A DNA stretch of 64,000 nucleotides from Mucilaginibacter sp. KACC 22063 (GCF_028736115.1 NZ_CP117877.1:1-64000); one strand, 5' to 3'. Counted from the first letter of the stretch, positions 18,213 to 26,516 are shown. The notes: generated by a model not told the origin, from the sequence alone. Numbers and translations are program-made.

Positions 18213-20204
18213 TTAAATTTCTTCTAAGCCACACGCTTTTAAATAGTTTACGGTGTTTTGATAATAGCTTGGAAGCCTCGTATGATCATTACTGTCTCCT
18301 AATGGAATAAATATGATCATTCCTTCTCTTGCTCTTGTTAACAATACTCTGTATTTATTAATTGCGTATTTTCTTGCTTCAACATTTGCAACAGTAGTCC
18401 ATTTACTACCTCTAAAACTTTTAATATCCCAATTACTTTCGTTTCGACGCATATCCGCATCCCAGCATAACCCTGTCCAATCCAATTCTAATCCTTGTAT
18501 GCCAAATTCAGTTGCGGGAATTTCCAGATAGTATGAGGATCGAACATCTTCTTTTGAATTTAGGAACCACTCTTCAACCTCTAAATCTGCTTTAACATCT
18601 AATCCAAGTGGTCTCAATCTCCTTGCACCAGAACTTGCGATCAATCCCATCCTTCTTGAACCCTTACAGTTATTTCTAAGCCATGTTTTAGCAGTTTCTA
18701 AATGTCTAGTTATTACTATTGGATAATTAGTAAGATCCTTTTTGAAAATTTCAGAAGCCTTTTCAGATTTTCCCTCCAATAAAAAGCTTACCCATTCAGA
18801 TAATTTTTCAGCTTTATAAGAACGTATTGAGACGGTTAAATGTAAATGACTATTTTCAATGACTTCTACTTTCGTAGGAGCACTTTCGAACAATGTTAAA
18901 TTGCCAGTACTATGATTGCCAATCTTTAATTCAGGAGAAATGTAAGCTTTCCAATCGCTAAATTTTTCTTCAAGGACCCTGCCCCATTCTGGCAAACCAG
19001 CCTCTCCTGTATTTATCTCTTGTCCCCCACCAACTAATGCTACAATAACAGACCAATCATTATGCCTGTTCATTATCTCAAACATCATTTCTGGCTCTGA
19101 GAAATTTCTATTGAATTTTCTCATGGAGTGTTCGGCATTCCATGCTCTTTGCGCTTCATCGAAGATTACAATTTTATTATTAGGGACTTTTTCCTTTTCA
19201 AAAAAATATGCATCTATAAATTGATGTACATTCTCTATAAAAGATATAATTCTATCTGTTTCCTTTTTCCGGACAGACTTATCTATTTTTCGGTGTTTTT
19301 TAAACGCATCTCTAGCTAATGCCTCACGTAGTACCTTAATTAAAGGGCCATTACCCGAAAGAAAAGTCGCTGTAGAACTTTCACTTTTCTGAAAATCTGA
19401 ATGATGTGCTATATTTAATCCTGCAAGTGTTTTTCCAGCTCCAGGAACACCTGTTATAAAACAAATAATTTTTTCGTTTTTCGAGATCGCCGTTTTGATT
19501 GCTTCTATTACTGCATCATTTGTTAATGTGAGATTTTCTTCCGAGTGTGAGCGTGTTATTTCAGCAACCGATTTACCAGCATAAAGTGTTTGTGCTGCTT
19601 CAATTATTGTTGGAGTTGGTGAGTAGTCACTCCGATTCCATTGTAAATAATTAAATGTTGGATCACCTATACCCCATGTTTTGACAGCAAGGCCTAAATA
19701 ATGATGAATATTTTCAGAATTAACATAGATAATTTCTTGAATCAAGTTTTGACTGATAATAAGCTTATTATCGAAAGCTTTTGCATTGCTCGCCCATAAA
19801 AAAGGAACAATTATTTTGTCCCTAGATTCATAATGAAAGTCTCTTAAATCTAAGCAATAATCAAGCAGTTGATCCTTATCGGCATTGGTAAACTCATGCT
19901 TTCCTGATTTAAATTCTATGACAAGGATTATATTAGCAGCTAATAATATAATGTCTATTCTTTTCTCTCTTCTTGCTATTGGATATTCTAATAGTATTCC
20001 CCATTTTTCAGACTCTATATTGTGATTTATTACTTCATTTAAAATTGCTTTAAGTGAAGTAATTTCGTTAATCCAAGAATTTGTTTGCGAGTGTTTCTGT
20101 TGATAAAATCCTGCGGAGCTAGATTGTGAAGTTAGTTTTCCGACAATAAAATCTAGAGAATCATCTATAAAACCTTTGATGGTGTTTATATAAAAAGCAC
20201 TCAT
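18213..20204 (-). CDS. PD-(D/E)XK nuclease fused to DUF2075/SF1 helicase; candidate defence effector
   Basis: 663 residues. An N-terminal PD-(D/E)XK-like nuclease core is visible: E73, D84 in RIDIILL, and E97-F-K99 in VIEFKSG. The central/C-terminal part is a DUF2075 (Schlafen-group-3-like) SF1 ATPase: Walker A GVPGAGKT (252-259), Walker B IVIFDEAQRAW (345-355), motif III-like LVGGGQEINTGEAGLPEW (390-407), then FGIQGLELDW and motif VI LLTRAREG near the C-terminus. No signal peptide. It overlaps the small regulator gene by 4 bp, so the two form a coupled cassette. GC is clearly lower than in neighbouring genes, suggesting acquisition. Anti-phage or anti-plasmid activity is inference; no methyltransferase is present. 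Confidence 0.85.
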   Translation of the reverse strand: MSAFYINTIKGFIDDSLDFIVGKLTSQSSSAGFYQQKHSQTNSWINEITSLKAILNEVINHNIESEKWGILLEYPIARREKRIDIILLAANIILVIEFKSGKHEFTNADKDQLLDYCLDLRDFHYESRDKIIVPFLWASNAKAFDNKLIISQNLIQEIIYVNSENIHHYLGLAVKTWGIGDPTFNYLQWNRSDYSPTPTIIEAAQTLYAGKSVAEITRSHSEENLTLTNDAVIEAIKTAISKNEKIICFITGVPGAGKTLAGLNIAHHSDFQKSESSTATFLSGNGPLIKVLREALARDAFKKHRKIDKSVRKKETDRIISFIENVHQFIDAYFFEKEKVPNNKIVIFDEAQRAWNAEHSMRKFNRNFSEPEMMFEIMNRHNDWSVIVALVGGGQEINTGEAGLPEWGRVLEEKFSDWKAYISPELKIGNHSTGNLTLFESAPTKVEVIENSHLHLTVSIRSYKAEKLSEWVSFLLEGKSEKASEIFKKDLTNYPIVITRHLETAKTWLRNNCKGSRRMGLIASSGARRLRPLGLDVKADLEVEEWFLNSKEDVRSSYYLEIPATEFGIQGLELDWTGLCWDADMRRNESNWDIKSFRGSKWTTVANVEARKYAINKYRVLLTRAREGMIIFIPLGDSNDHTRLPSYYQNTVNYLKACGLEEI

Positions 20205-20422
20205 TTCGAAAAGGTTTTTGAATTAAAGAAGTCCTTGAATTCGATTTGAAGTGCAATTAGAATCTTTTCTAAATTTTCTACAGAAATGTTGCGTCGACCG
20301 TTTTCTACATCTGTTACATACGTTCTGTCGATATCAGCTTTATTGGCCAATGATTCTTGCGATATGCCTAATTCCTTTCTACATTCTCGAATTCTTAGAC
20401 CAATTTTTGCTTTTATGCTCAT
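20201..20422 (-). CDS. XRE-type controller (C-protein-like) regulator
   Basis: 73-residue helix-turn-helix protein, essentially a bare HTH_3 domain. Residues 19-44 (GISQESLANKADIDR, TYVTDVENGRR) with the NISVENLEKI helix are strikingly similar to restriction-modification controller proteins, whose recognition helix typically reads DRTYISxIERG. C proteins autoregulate by binding tandem C-boxes just upstream of their gene and delay expression of the toxic partner. A C-box-like tandem operator is present 23-48 bp upstream. The stop overlaps the start of the nuclease-helicase gene by 4 bp. Confidence 0.88.
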   Translation of the reverse strand: MSIKAKIGLRIRECRKELGISQESLANKADIDRTYVTDVENGRRNISVENLEKILIALQIEFKDFFNSKTFSK

Positions 20423-20444
20423 TCAAGCAAAATGGAATATTGTA

Positions 20445-20470
20445 GACTTTAAGTCAACGGACTATAAGTG
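20445..20470 (-). promoter_or_regulatory. Tandem C-box-like operator
   Basis: Read in the direction of the regulator gene, a first box CACTTATAGTC (20460-20470) is followed by spacer CGTT and a second box GACTTAAAGTC (20445-20455, a perfect palindrome around its central base). From memory, restriction-modification C-boxes are GACT/AGTC half-sites of the form GACTTATAGTC, then CGTG, then a second box; the match is close in sequence, spacing and position. It sits 23-48 bp before the controller ATG and 20 bp before the divergent gene at 20490. Confidence 0.75.
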
Positions 20471-20489
20471 TCATTTTATATCTTGCACC

Positions 20490-20798
20490 ATGCCAAACAT
20501 CAAATTCCATTACTTATATCGCGATTGGGGTAACTACAAGCAATACGGTTGTATAATCTTTTCAAATCCAACTGGTTTAAACATTGATGAGTTAATGCTG
20601 TTACTAAAGCAAAAATTAATTGATGAACAGTTCTTTTACGCTAACAAGTGGAATCTGCCCGACTTACACTTTCCAAACTGGAACGAGCAGCTCGATCACA
20701 ACTTTCATGAGTTTGAGCGCATTGAATATACTGTTGAACCTGCCAATACATTAATTAACTTAGCCGAGTTTGTAAAGCTTATTGTAAATTCTAAATGA
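20490..20798 (+). CDS. Small cytosolic protein of unknown function
   Basis: 102 residues from the ATG at 20490, beginning MPNIKFHYLYRDWGNYKQYG. No signal peptide or TM segment. It is rich in aromatic and acidic residues (FPNWNEQLDHNFHEFERIEY), and I recognise no domain. Its stop overlaps the amidase start by 4 bp, so it is probably translated with that gene. It starts only 20 bp from the C-box-like operator of the divergent cassette, so the controller protein could also affect it. I chose this ATG because upstream in-frame codons would run through the operator and regulator gene. Confidence 0.7.
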   Translation: MPNIKFHYLYRDWGNYKQYGCIIFSNPTGLNIDELMLLLKQKLIDEQFFYANKWNLPDLHFPNWNEQLDHNFHEFERIEYTVEPANTLINLAEFVKLIVNSK

Positions 20799-21628
20799 AA
20801 CGTTACTCCTACCTGTTATTGTTCTTTGTTATTGCTGTTGCATCTTGTAAATCAAAAAAAGCAGTGGTTACACCACCCGAAGCCAAAAGTGTTTATAAAT
20901 CGCAGCTGGATAGCTTTATCAATATTGCCAAACAAATGAACCCTGCTGTACTTACCGATAGTTTGGGAATGGCCATCCCATCAGATTTTGTGGGTACCGT
21001 AAATTTTAACCTGCGCAAGCCTAACTATGTAATTCTGCATTATACCGCGCAGGATTCATTGCAGCAAACCATTAATACTTTTACCATAGCGCGTACACAG
21101 GTAAGCGCCCATTACGTGGTAGGTAAAGATGGCCGCGTAGTACATATGCTTAATGATTACCTGCGTGCATGGCAGGCTGGTGTAAGCAAATGGGGGAGCG
21201 TTACCGACATGAATAGCTGTTCCATTGGTATTGAAATAGATAACAACGGCAACGAGCCTTTTACCGAACCACAGGTTAAAAGTTTATTGCTATTACTTGC
21301 ACAACTGAAAAGAGCATACAACATTCCAACGGCAAACTTCATTGGCCATGCGGATATTGCGCCCGGCCGTAAGCCTGATCCGGGACCGTATTTTCCGTGG
21401 CAGCGTTTGGCGGCAAAAGGTTTTGGCTACTGGAGCGATGACATTGTTGTGCCTGCACCTGCCAACTTCGACTATGAAACTGCATTAAAGCTGATCGGCT
21501 ATGATACCCGCAGGTTAAATTATGCTGTCGAAGCTTTTAAACGTCATTTTGTGCAGACTGACATTACGCCGCAAATGACACAGCTGGACTTAAACATCCT
21601 GTACAACGTTTACAAAAAGTATAATTAA
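20795..21628 (+). CDS. N-acetylmuramoyl-L-alanine amidase lipoprotein (Amidase_2)
   Basis: 277 residues. A lipoprotein signal MKRYSYLLLFFVIAVASCKS places it in the periplasm on a membrane. The Amidase_2/AmpD-like zinc domain spans about residues 75-210: YVILHYTAQD (zinc His), SAHYVVGKDGRVV, and IGHADIAPGRKPDPGPYFPW (zinc His and catalytic Lys region). It should cleave the muramyl-alanine bond during peptidoglycan turnover or recycling. The C-terminal 60 residues form a short helical extension, as in AmiD-type enzymes. Coupled to the preceding small gene. Confidence 0.92.
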   Translation: MKRYSYLLLFFVIAVASCKSKKAVVTPPEAKSVYKSQLDSFINIAKQMNPAVLTDSLGMAIPSDFVGTVNFNLRKPNYVILHYTAQDSLQQTINTFTIARTQVSAHYVVGKDGRVVHMLNDYLRAWQAGVSKWGSVTDMNSCSIGIEIDNNGNEPFTEPQVKSLLLLLAQLKRAYNIPTANFIGHADIAPGRKPDPGPYFPWQRLAAKGFGYWSDDIVVPAPANFDYETALKLIGYDTRRLNYAVEAFKRHFVQTDITPQMTQLDLNILYNVYKKYN

Positions 21629-21705
21629 AGTACCCGGGAATGCATTTGCTAAAAATTATAGCCAAGATTTCGTTTCTTTAAAATACTTTGCCGAAATTTA
21701 CTTTC

Positions 21706-22986
21706 ATGAATAATTTACCGCCGCTGGCCGAGCGTATGCGCCCACGGTCGCTGGATGATTATGTGGGTCAGAAACACCTTGTTGGTCAGGGTGCCGTGCT
21801 GCGCAAAGCGATTGAGTCCGGGGCGTTGCCTTCCATGATATTTTGGGGGCCGCCGGGCGTTGGTAAAACTACTTTAGCTTACATTATTTCGCAAAGCTTG
21901 TTCAGGCCATTCTTTTCGTTAAGCGCCATCAATTCGGGCGTTAAGGATGTAAGGGAAGTGATCGAGAAAGCCTCCTTACTGAAAGAGCAGGGACAAACTT
22001 TGCCTGTATTATTCATCGATGAGATCCATCGTTTTTCCAAATCGCAGCAGGATTCTTTGCTGGGTGCGGTTGAACGCGGCATTGTTACGCTGATTGGCGC
22101 TACAACAGAAAACCCTTCATTCGAGGTGATCTCGGCATTGCTTTCGCGCAGCCAGGTTTATATTTTACAACCGTTAGGCGAAGACGACCTGATCGGCCTG
22201 CTGAATAAAGCCCGGCAAGAAGATGATGTATTGAGCAAGAAGAACATTAAGATAGAAGAATACGAAGCGCTGCTACGTTTATCAGGCGGCGATGCGCGTA
22301 AGCTGCTCAATATTTTTGAACTGATCATCAATGCCTTTGACAGCGACGAAATTGTGATCACCAACGAAGTGGTGCTCGAAAACGTGCAGCAAAACATGGC
22401 CTTATATGATAAGGCAGGCGAGCAGCATTACGATATCATTTCGGCATTTATAAAATCTATGCGGGGCAGCGATCCCAACGGCGCTGTTTACTGGCTGGCC
22501 CGGATGCTTACCGGTGGCGAGGATCCGCTTTTTATTGCCCGCCGCATGCTGATACTATCATCAGAAGATATTGGCAATGCTAACCCTAATGCCTTATTAC
22601 TTGCCCAAAGTTGTTTCGAGGCCGTAAATAAAATCGGCATGCCCGAGTCGCAACTGATCCTTTCTCAAACAGCGATATATCTGGCTACGTCGCCAAAAAG
22701 CAACTCGGCCACTACAGCTATCAGCGCAGCAATGGCGCTGGTTAAGCAAACCGGCGATCTGCCCGTTCCGCTGCATTTACGTAATGCACCTACCAAGCTG
22801 ATGAAAAATATTGGCTATGGTAAAGAGTATAAGTATGCGCACAGTTACGAAAACAACTTTGTTGACCAGGACTTTTTGCCCGATGCCGTTAAGGGAACTA
22901 AAATATACGATCCAGGTAGCAATGCCCGCGAAAACGAAGCCCGCGAAAAACTGAAAAAGCAGTGGGGTAAGCGGTACGATTACTGA
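21706..22986 (+). CDS. rarA: Replication-associated recombination protein RarA (MgsA)
   Basis: 426-residue AAA+ ATPase acting at stalled replication forks, related to eukaryotic WRNIP1. It opens NLPPLAERMRPRSLDDYVGQ; Walker A is GPPGVGKTTLA near residue 49, Walker B LFIDEIHRFSKSQQD near 105, and sensor 1 GATTENPSFEV follows. The C-terminal half holds the RarA tetramerisation region (MRGSDPNGAVYWLARML, SSEDIGNANP). The ATG at 21706 gives the conserved N-terminus; an upstream TTG (21688) adds six unlikely residues. The 3' end overlaps the antisense KTSC gene by 7 bp. Confidence 0.95.
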   Translation: MNNLPPLAERMRPRSLDDYVGQKHLVGQGAVLRKAIESGALPSMIFWGPPGVGKTTLAYIISQSLFRPFFSLSAINSGVKDVREVIEKASLLKEQGQTLPVLFIDEIHRFSKSQQDSLLGAVERGIVTLIGATTENPSFEVISALLSRSQVYILQPLGEDDLIGLLNKARQEDDVLSKKNIKIEEYEALLRLSGGDARKLLNIFELIINAFDSDEIVITNEVVLENVQQNMALYDKAGEQHYDIISAFIKSMRGSDPNGAVYWLARMLTGGEDPLFIARRMLILSSEDIGNANPNALLLAQSCFEAVNKIGMPESQLILSQTAIYLATSPKSNSATTAISAAMALVKQTGDLPVPLHLRNAPTKLMKNIGYGKEYKYAHSYENNFVDQDFLPDAVKGTKIYDPGSNARENEAREKLKKQWGKRYDY

Positions 22987-23189
22987 TCACCAGGTAAAGT
23001 CTTTTCGTATTCATACTTTCCTTTGATGAAAAAATTGAGGTAGCGCCCTTTTGACTGCGAGGCCTTCAACTCCTTGTACACCTTTTCAGGAACAGACTTG
23101 TAAGTATAAACTACGCCCGATGTGTAAGTCACCTTCAAATCTTGGCTTGAAGAATCATAATCATAAGAGGATACAACAGCTGATGGCAT
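22980..23189 (-). CDS. KTSC-domain small protein
   Basis: 69 residues forming almost exactly one KTSC domain: YDSSSQDLKVTYTSGVVYTY, then SVPEKVYKELKASQSKGRYL with the KGRYLNFFIKGKY block. KTSC proteins are small bacterial domains of unknown function, often near lysyl-tRNA or nucleic-acid enzymes. Its 3' end overlaps rarA on the opposite strand. No signal peptide. Confidence 0.85.
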   Translation of the reverse strand: MPSAVVSSYDYDSSSQDLKVTYTSGVVYTYKSVPEKVYKELKASQSKGRYLNFFIKGKYEYEKTLPGDQ

Positions 23190-23244
23190 ATGATATGCAC
23201 ATATAAAATAATGCCAATAACACCACGGCTTAACAAGCTTTATT

Positions 23245-23252
23245 TATTTTTG
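23245..23252 (+). promoter_or_regulatory. Putative -7 box for the CAT-like gene
   Basis: TATTTTTG matches TAnnTTTG 10 bp before the ATG at 23263; the DNA is AT-rich, so a chance match is possible. Confidence 0.3.
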
Positions 23253-23262
23253 CGCGGAACTT

Positions 23263-23889
23263 ATGAAAACAAGGATTGATATTGACAACTGGGTACGTAA
23301 AGAGCATTTTTTATTCTTCAACAGCTTCGATGAACCATACTACGGCATTAACGTCAATATTGATTGCACCTTAGCTTATAAAGATGCCAAAGCAAATGGG
23401 GCTTCATTCTTTTTATACTATCTGCACAAGTCATTAGTGGCTTCGCAGCAAATTGAAGAATTCAGGTACAGGATAGAAGATAACGAGGTTTATTTATATG
23501 ATGTGATCAACGGCGGCTCAACCGTTGACCGTGCGAACGGCACTTTCGGTTTTGGCTACTACGATTATTACCCATCATTTCATGACTTTGCCGAATCATG
23601 TTTAAAAGAGATTGAACGGGTAAGAAGCCGCAATGATCTTGAGCGTTCGCCTCGGCAGGATCTGATCCGTTATTCTGCCCTGCCCTGGATTGATTTTACT
23701 GCTCTTTCTCACGCCCGGTCATTTTCTTACAGGGACAGCGCCCCTAAAATATCATTTGGCAAAATGACGGAGAAAGACGGTGTTCGAACTATGCCGGTAT
23801 CCATCCATGTGCATCATGCTTTGGTTGATGGCCTGCATGTTGGCCAGTACATCGAGTGCTTTCAGCAGCTCATGAACCAGCCTGTTTAA
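23263..23889 (+). CDS. Chloramphenicol acetyltransferase-like protein
   Basis: 208 residues, a normal type A CAT length. It has the N-terminal IDIDNWVRKEHFLFF segment, PWIDFTALSHA in the middle, and the active-site motif VHHALVDGLHVGQY near the C-terminus. The catalytic His (about 185) and the structural Asp (about 189) of HxxxDG are intact. The family transfers acetyl from acetyl-CoA to chloramphenicol, but many chromosomal homologues have other acceptors. There are no resistance-cassette or mobile-element signs; it ends directly against the convergent phosphopantetheinyl transferase gene. Actual chloramphenicol resistance is unproven. Confidence 0.85.
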   Translation: MKTRIDIDNWVRKEHFLFFNSFDEPYYGINVNIDCTLAYKDAKANGASFFLYYLHKSLVASQQIEEFRYRIEDNEVYLYDVINGGSTVDRANGTFGFGYYDYYPSFHDFAESCLKEIERVRSRNDLERSPRQDLIRYSALPWIDFTALSHARSFSYRDSAPKISFGKMTEKDGVRTMPVSIHVHHALVDGLHVGQYIECFQQLMNQPV

Positions 23890-24519
23890 TTATTGAGTGA
23901 ATGCGTAGCTAACCCAGTTACCGTGGTGCGAAAAGGAAATGCACAGGCTTGTACTTTCAATAAAAGGATAGCCGGTATCATGTTTCTTAAAATCTACTTT
24001 CAAATCGGGATAAAGCTGTACTAAACGCTCTTTTGCAAACAACCTTACCGCTGCGGACAGACTTTCAGGGTCTGGGTTTTCAACATGACGTATGCCCCAG
24101 TAGCTTTTGTTAAAGTCTGCAGAAATAAATGATGCGATGTATGGTGGGGTGACTACTGATTTTACGTGGTATTGCTGCTCTGCAAACAGCAGTTCCATGT
24201 TTAAAACCCGCTCATCAAAGCCTAAAGCTGTTTCCTGCTTGTGTGCAGAAGCGAATAGAGGTGTGGATATGTCTACAACCTGAAATTTAACGGGTGAAAA
24301 TACCAGGCCGGGCTGGTGCCTTTTCAAGAACTTATAAACAGATTCCTTAGCCGACCATAATAACCACACAAATACCTCGAACGGTAATTGTGCAGATTGG
24401 AAACCGCTAAAAAGCAGCTCTTCTTGCGGAGATAGTATCTTAGAAAAAAACCTGCGGTCGCAGGTTCTTTGTTTGTCAATATGTTTAAGGTCTACAATAT
24501 CGTTGCCGATACTGATCAT
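23890..24519 (-). CDS. 4'-phosphopantetheinyl transferase superfamily protein
   Basis: 209 residues. GNDIVDLKHID at the N-terminus gives the metal-binding Asp, and WSAKESVYKFLKR near residue 55 gives the conserved WxxKES motif. The C-terminal half carries the second pseudo-domain (VRLFAKERLVQLYP). The family loads the phosphopantetheine arm from CoA onto acyl carrier proteins. It overlaps the preceding ACP gene by 4 bp, so the ACP is its probable substrate. It is separate from the standard acpS at 50.1 kb, consistent with a dedicated pathway enzyme. Confidence 0.85.
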   Translation of the reverse strand: MISIGNDIVDLKHIDKQRTCDRRFFSKILSPQEELLFSGFQSAQLPFEVFVWLLWSAKESVYKFLKRHQPGLVFSPVKFQVVDISTPLFASAHKQETALGFDERVLNMELLFAEQQYHVKSVVTPPYIASFISADFNKSYWGIRHVENPDPESLSAAVRLFAKERLVQLYPDLKVDFKKHDTGYPFIESTSLCISFSHHGNWVSYAFTQ

Positions 24520-24770
24520 GCCTGTCCCATTTTTTCGCTGATCACATCAATGCAGCTACCAACATTGGTCATGCGATCGGCAGAATCGTAATCGATCTCG
24601 ATATCATATTTAGATTCAGCGTCGATAATAATATCAACTAAATTGGCTGAATTTATTTTCAGGTCTTTAATTAAATCTGTGTTCTCGTCAATCTGTGCCA
24701 GCTTTTCTTTATCAACCGTGTACGGCGAAAGCACTTTTTTTAATTCGTCTAAAATTTCTTGTCTCGTCAT
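24516..24770 (-). CDS. Acyl carrier protein
   Basis: 84 residues. The usual ACP four-helix pattern is seen, with LKINSANLVDIII carrying Ser41 in place of the common DSL motif serine; the Asp before it is Asn here. This serine should receive the phosphopantetheine arm. The protein is acidic at its C-terminus and near helix II. It overlaps the ketosynthase by one base and the transferase by 4 bp, so it is part of a translationally coupled set. Confidence 0.9.
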   Translation of the reverse strand: MTRQEILDELKKVLSPYTVDKEKLAQIDENTDLIKDLKINSANLVDIIIDAESKYDIEIDYDSADRMTNVGSCIDVISEKMGQA

Positions 24771-26041
24771 TAGTTACTATATTTTGAAAACAGGAGGCAA
24801 GTGTTCACGTCGCCAAATCCAAAGTTAGCTTTTGCTACGATATTTACCTCTTTTTTTACCATTGATGTTGGTAAACAATTTATATCAATAATGTTTGTGA
24901 TCTCAGGGTTTGGATCATCTAAATTAACATTTGGATGCACAAATCCATGAACTATTTGTAAGATAGCTGCAACAGACTCAATAGACCCTGCCGCACTAAG
25001 GCTATGCCCGATCATTGATTTAAGCGAATTTACCATCGGGAAATCACTGCCGCTGCGGTTTAAAGCTGCGCACCAGTTTTGTATCTCCAACCGGTCTGCC
25101 AGGGTAGCTGTAAGGTGCCCGCTGATCAGGTCTATTTGTTCCGGCGAAATACCTGCTGCTTTTACGGCATCTGTTACGCTTTTCATTACACCGGTAGGGT
25201 TAGGCGCCGTCATGGAGCCGCCGCCACGCTGACCGCCACTATTGGTAGAACCGCCTAAAATTTCTGCATAGATTTTAGCGCCGCGCGCCAGGGCAAATTC
25301 AAGGTCCTCAATTACAAATGCCGCCGCACCCGATCCGGGTACAAAACCACCGGCAGTTATGCTCAATGGCCTCGATGCTTTTTCAGGCTCGTCGTTAAAC
25401 TTACGTGAAAGCACACGCATACTATCAAATGCACCAAACACATAGGTGTCCACATATTCGGTACTGCCCACCAGCATACGGTCAGCATAGCCATGTTTGA
25501 TATATTCATAGCCCATCAGGATAGCCTGCGTACCAGTAGCACAGGCCGCTGAGTTTGTAATTACCTTATTGCCCAAGCCTAAACGGCCGGATATGTAGGA
25601 GGTTACACCGCTGTTCATGGCCTGCTCTACCACGCGCGAACCAAGCTTTTTAACTTCTTTGTTATCTACCCGGGTTATTACATTTTTCATGGCCTCGGTA
25701 TCGGCAATACTATTACCGAAAACGCAACCTGTATCCCAGCGGGTATCTTCCGTTTCTACTTCTAAGCCTGCATCCTTCCAGGCATCAAGCGCTGCATGTA
25801 TGCCGTAGCCAACACCGCGTGCTTTAAGTCCGTGAAAACTTACTTCTGATATGTAGTTACGCAGGCCCTCCCAATCAAATGCAGGCATCCCTGCAACCTG
25901 GCAGCTGAATTTAAGCTCTTCATAAAGCGGCATAAACTTAATGCCTGAAGTGCCTTGTTTTAGCGCATCTAAAAACTGGGGAATACCGATTCCGTTCGGA
26001 GATACCACGCCCATGCCTGTAACCACTACACGCCTGTTCAT
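24770..26041 (-). CDS. Beta-ketoacyl-ACP synthase, FabF-like
   Basis: 423-residue thiolase-fold ketosynthase that would condense an acyl donor with an ACP-bound extender. The active-site Cys167 lies in NSAACATGTQAI, with His309 in SGHLTATLADRLE and His346 in SMIGHSLSAAGS, giving an intact C-H-H triad. The usual HGTST around the first His is changed to HLTAT, so this is not the plain housekeeping FabF. It sits between the dehydratase and the ACP with overlapping ends. Confidence 0.9.
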   Translation of the reverse strand: MNRRVVVTGMGVVSPNGIGIPQFLDALKQGTSGIKFMPLYEELKFSCQVAGMPAFDWEGLRNYISEVSFHGLKARGVGYGIHAALDAWKDAGLEVETEDTRWDTGCVFGNSIADTEAMKNVITRVDNKEVKKLGSRVVEQAMNSGVTSYISGRLGLGNKVITNSAACATGTQAILMGYEYIKHGYADRMLVGSTEYVDTYVFGAFDSMRVLSRKFNDEPEKASRPLSITAGGFVPGSGAAAFVIEDLEFALARGAKIYAEILGGSTNSGGQRGGGSMTAPNPTGVMKSVTDAVKAAGISPEQIDLISGHLTATLADRLEIQNWCAALNRSGSDFPMVNSLKSMIGHSLSAAGSIESVAAILQIVHGFVHPNVNLDDPNPEITNIIDINCLPTSMVKKEVNIVAKANFGFGDVNTCLLFSKYSN

Positions 26042-26499
26042 TTCCTTAACCCCGCGTTTTTAATAATCCCCGAAAACATGCCTTTTGCAATTAATTCGTT
26101 ATTAGTGTCCAGCATTTCTACGTAACACTTTAATTTTCCAAAACGGAAGTATTCTTTTTTAGATTTTACGATTACTTTTTGCCCCGGCAATACCATTTTA
26201 TAAAATGATACATCTGTTGATGTTAATAGCGGAAACATCGGTTCGTCGTCTTTAAAATCAATATCGCCTTCATGCAGTATCAGAAAAATACCCAATACCA
26301 CCAGGCCAATCTGTGCCATTATTTCTGTGACGATAACGCCGGGTGTAACCGGGTTACCCGCAAAGTGATCTTCGTAAAAAAAAGCATCTTCTTTTAATGT
26401 GTACTCCCCCACAACGCCATCCATATCCAGTGATGAGATGTGGTCTACAAACCTAAAAGATGATTTATAAGGTAAAAGGTTTAATATGTTTTTGTACAT
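26038..26499 (-). CDS. FabZ/FabA-like 3-hydroxyacyl-ACP dehydratase
   Basis: 153 residues with a single hotdog fold. EDHFAGNPVTPGVIVTEIMAQ matches the FabZ active-site helix: His45 and Glu59 are the expected catalytic pair. The C-terminal strand block FRFGKLKCYVEML is typical. It would dehydrate a 3-hydroxyacyl-ACP to the enoyl form. Its stop overlaps the ketosynthase start by 4 bp, and it follows the reductase gene by 17 bp. Confidence 0.88.
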   Translation of the reverse strand: MYKNILNLLPYKSSFRFVDHISSLDMDGVVGEYTLKEDAFFYEDHFAGNPVTPGVIVTEIMAQIGLVVLGIFLILHEGDIDFKDDEPMFPLLTSTDVSFYKMVLPGQKVIVKSKKEYFRFGKLKCYVEMLDTNNELIAKGMFSGIIKNAGLRK

Positions 26500-26516
26500 A
26501 GGCTATAAACTCAAAA

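Noticed and set aside
18213..20422. Ordinary restriction-modification system
   Set aside because: The regulator and operator fit the controller type, but no DNA methyltransferase or classical restriction enzyme is present on either side.
23263..23889. Mobile antibiotic-resistance cassette
   Set aside because: No insertion sequence, integron site or atypical base composition is visible around the CAT-like gene.
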